Positions 61,376 through 64,000 of a DNA stretch of 64,000 bases are shown one piece after another. Source of the stretch: Rotaria sp. Silwood1 (taxonomy: Eukaryota; Rotifera; Eurotatoria; Philodinida; Philodinidae); assembly GCA_905250075.1 (NCBI GenBank), contig CAJNOP010000081.1, forward strand, positions 558,001-622,000, read 5' to 3'. The notes under the pieces were generated by a model that was given only the letters and a program-made list of their open reading frames with translations, made no database searches and was not told the origin of the DNA. The position numbers and the translations under genes were made by a program. Numbering within the stretch: the first letter of the stretch is position 1; every line of letters begins with the position of its first letter.

Positions 61376-62160
61376 TTTGGGATCATCTGAAAAAAAATAA
61401 AGGAGGTTTCCCGAACCTTGTATATCTCTAAAAGGTTCTGTGTTTTACCCGATAGCAGAACCTCTGAAAAAGCGTTCTTAGCAACAAAAAAAGGTTTCGA
61501 CAAGACTTTCAGAATTATTTTTTGCTCAGAATTCTTTTGAGAGGTTCTGTGAACATCCTTTATTTTTTTTAGAGTTGGTGTGTCTGTCGATGTGAAACAT
61601 GCGTGGGTGTGAATATGGATTTGAGGTAGGAGTTACGGCCATAGTGTTTTCCTAGGGTCGTAAAAACGGACAGGAGATATTTCTTCTGGTATAATGAGTG
61701 TGTCTGCTCGGTAAGCAGAAGATGCATGGATCGAGTTCCACGAAGGATGATCTTTTTCTCCGTTTCATTCGTATTACATCGCACTGCTTAGTCTCGGTCG
61801 CGAGTCATAGCATCAGGCTCTTACGATGGGTGCTTATGTGTCGGTATGGCAGTGAGTTTGGGTACCAATGTGGCTTAAGAGGTCAATCACACACCCATAT
61901 GCTGTTATGGGTGTGGGAGGGTGTGGGTGTGAGCTTGGGTGCCAATATGGCTTTAGAGATCAATAGTACGCCCATATCCTGTTATTATTTGTTTTATTTA
62001 TTTTGCCCTTCTATTACTATGCCATATTTAGTTTTCCTCATATTCTTCCTTCGTAAATATTTGTTCTTCAAGTTATAATTTTAGTTGGGTATTTTTCTTT
62101 CCAGTCAATTCTGTTTCATATACCTAACAGGTATTTTCTCTTGTAGGACGTGGGTGTGAT
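61376..62160. repeat. Repeat-derived stretch with further TG-rich tracts
   Basis: More G-strand telomere-like tracts occur at 61574-61632 (GTGGGTGTGAATATGG), 61810-61865, 61905-61950 (GGTGTGGGAGGGTGTGGGTG) and 62148-62160. Between the first two, AGGTTCTG-type units recur (61430-61560). At 61853-61970 two similar segments (GAGTTTGGGTACCAATGTGGCTT and the like) repeat with changes, i.e. a degenerate tandem duplication. No gene is supported. Confidence 0.45.
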
Positions 62161-64000
62161 CAGCTGAATGTCTTCACTCAGGTCATACCGACACACATGC
62201 ACAGATGACTTACGAAGGAAAATTCACGAAGTGTTCGATCCATTTTGTGTTGAGACCATGTGCATATCGTAAATGCAGATGAGCTATGAATACGTTGAAA
62301 AGAGTTTTGGCAGCTAGCTTATCACTTCGGAAATGCTACATTTATATAGGATGATTATTAAGTAAATACCATGACCTTACTCCGAAACGCGAAAAAAAGT
62401 TGATATTCGAATTACGACTTGAAACTTACTATAGAAACAAGCCATGATGAGAATAGATTTTTCTGAATGTTTTCAGTCTTTTGATTTACTTCTATCCTGA
62501 AATGGAAGGATAGAATCTGTCGGTTCATTTAAGTGATACAAAAGATACGTGATTACCAAAATTGTATCTTCGGATAGAACAGTGAGACAAAATCTGAAAC
62601 ATTTATAAAAATCTATTTTCATCGAGAGTTCGTTGTATGTAAAGTTTCAAATCGAAATTCGAAAATCATTGTTTTGATAATCCTGATGGGGACGACGGTA
62701 TTTGTTTATAAATACGGTAAAAGTGCAGTATCACTGAAGTAATAAGTTAGCTGCCCGGACTCTTTTCAGTGTATTCATAGCTCATTAGGATCTACATATT
62801 ACGCATAGTCTCAGCGTGAAAGCGATTGAAGAGGTGGTAACCTTTACTTATTAGTCCCTTTTGAATATTTTGAATTAAACTTTTGATCTGTACTGATTTC
62901 TATTCTCTCCTGCGACTTACACTCACTCTCAAGAGATCCGCTAACCAAATATCTTCAATATAACCTACCAATCTTATTCTGAAACTTGTATATCGACAGT
63001 CAAAAAAAGCTTTTATTTTTGTATACAAATACTTCATTGACCATTGGAATAGTTAAATAATTTTGAGTAATGGTAAGATCATCTGTCAAAATGGGATCTG
63101 AGCCAAATAATCAAAATTGATGAAATATTCATTTTATTCTTTGTGATTTCTTCAGCTAAATTTTTATCGTCTTGGTACAGATTTCGCCTCTGATGAAGTT
63201 AGACTGCGAAATATTATCATTTGATTTAAATACTGCAGCTATTCATTTTTATTGGTCCATCAGGTCTTTACAGTCTCAACGTGTTCAATTTGTAAATAAT
63301 AGAAAAGTTTTTATTCACTATATCTGTCTGTTTTTACTCACCCTCTCGATCGGTGACAGAAGTCTTTTTAGTCGACTGCTATCAGTAGTGTCAGAAATTT
63401 CAAAATCAATTAACAACTATTACGTAACAAAATATTTAGAAGCTTGAGAGAAATATCAAATTTCATTTTTCTTCAATTGCACCAGTCAGAGATGTCCATC
63501 GTTATGGCTTCTTTTTAACAATTATTGTAAAACTGTATGAAGTTGCGCGAAATTTCAGTATTCACAAAGGTAACATTGAGACTTGATGAGTCTCATGAAT
63601 TAGTAATAGTAGTTCTTTTTCAGTGCAGTAAGAGTCGTGAAATTTACAAACTTTTTTTGAAGACGCTTACAGAACAGTAACGGTAGGTTTTCAGCCATGA
63701 TGGACATCTCTCACACCTCATGTAATGTAGATAAATACTCATAAAAGCTAAAATTACTAGAATCAATAACGATTAAGATATATAACTGTAGCTAACGGTA
63801 TATCAATGATAGAATTTCCGACATTTGAACTATTCATTTGTAGTTTTCACTAAAATAAATAATAAGCTATATGTACACTGCACCATAGAGCTGAATAACA
63901 TACTATACAATGATATATATACAACTCATTAATCACTCTCCTCGGTCAATACATCAGCTACTCTTTATAATGAAATAAAAAGAATTCTCAGTATTTCATT
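62161..64000. other. Gene-free end of the window
   Basis: No recognisable gene, RNA or clear repeat. A 91-codon open stretch at 63172-63447 follows a TTCAG-like site but has no recognisable product. Confidence 0.4.

Noticed and set aside
61183..61503. Pro/Thr/Ser/His-rich open frame on the minus strand
   Set aside because: It is the complement of a TG-rich telomere-like tract.
1..64000. CRISPR array, bacterial operon or integrated virus
   Set aside because: No regularly spaced direct repeats with unique spacers were seen, and no capsid, polymerase, integrase or reverse-transcriptase motif was found in any frame that I could read.

Overview
The window is nuclear DNA from an animal. It is AT-rich. 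Genes are split by mostly 50-60 nt GT-AG introns, with a few introns of 0.4-1 kb, and encode clear metazoan families: a P1B copper ATPase, TENT5/FAM46, RABL6, KCMF1, a TRAF-like protein, a DUSP and a TAF6-like protein. Several degenerate G-strand/C-strand tracts resemble the TGTGGG-type telomere repeat reported for bdelloid rotifers, and foldback and TIR elements are common at both ends. A bdelloid rotifer (AT-rich, Rotaria- or Adineta-like) is the best guess. It rests on composition, intron style, telomere-like repeats and domain flavour, not on a database match.

Layout. 1-11.4 kb is gene-poor. It holds an anciently decayed stretch with nothing recognisable (1-5.4 kb), a foldback element (5.47-6.06 kb), a small TIR element (6.36-6.66 kb), a 41-bp minisatellite, a large composite palindromic element with GGTCCC arrays (9.04-10.22 kb), and pieces of a broken secreted-protein gene with a Sushi/CCP domain. 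11.4-17.5 kb is a 13-exon copper-transporting ATPase (minus). 20.5-21.5 kb is a rhodopsin-type 7TM receptor with a one-base frame break at a T run. 24.35-25.15 kb is an unrecognised coiled-coil protein. 27.5-29.2 kb has a Ser-rich protein (plus) convergent with a single-C2-domain protein (minus), their stops 85 bp apart. 30.5-32.5 kb is a divergent TAF6-like TFIID subunit. 36.7-43.6 kb is a same-strand block (minus), in transcription order RABL6, KCMF1 and a four-TM protein; KCMF1 starts only about 160 bp after the RABL6 stop and has a splice-acceptor-like AG just before its ATG, which looks like a trans-spliced operon. 43.9-48.6 kb has a DUSP14-like phosphatase, a repeat protein resembling bacterial DKNYY proteins, and a TENT5 poly(A) polymerase (all minus). 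48.7-54.9 kb is a gene-free AT-rich stretch upstream of TENT5. 55.0-55.84 kb is a MITE-like palindrome with TA flanks, bracketed by telomere-like repeats in opposite orientation. 56.6-58.3 kb is a RING/TRAF-MATH protein (minus). 58.4-64 kb is repeat-rich, with a short LSU-rRNA-like fragment, a TIR element with perfect 30-bp termini and several TG-rich telomere-like tracts.

Functionally these are mostly ordinary housekeeping and signalling genes: copper export, ubiquitin signalling, small-GTPase-like regulation, transcription initiation and RNA tailing. No metabolic pathway cluster is visible. The unusual material lies in the repeat architecture at the two ends, the candidate operon, the candidate transferred DKNYY-type gene and several sequence-level oddities in the conserved proteins.
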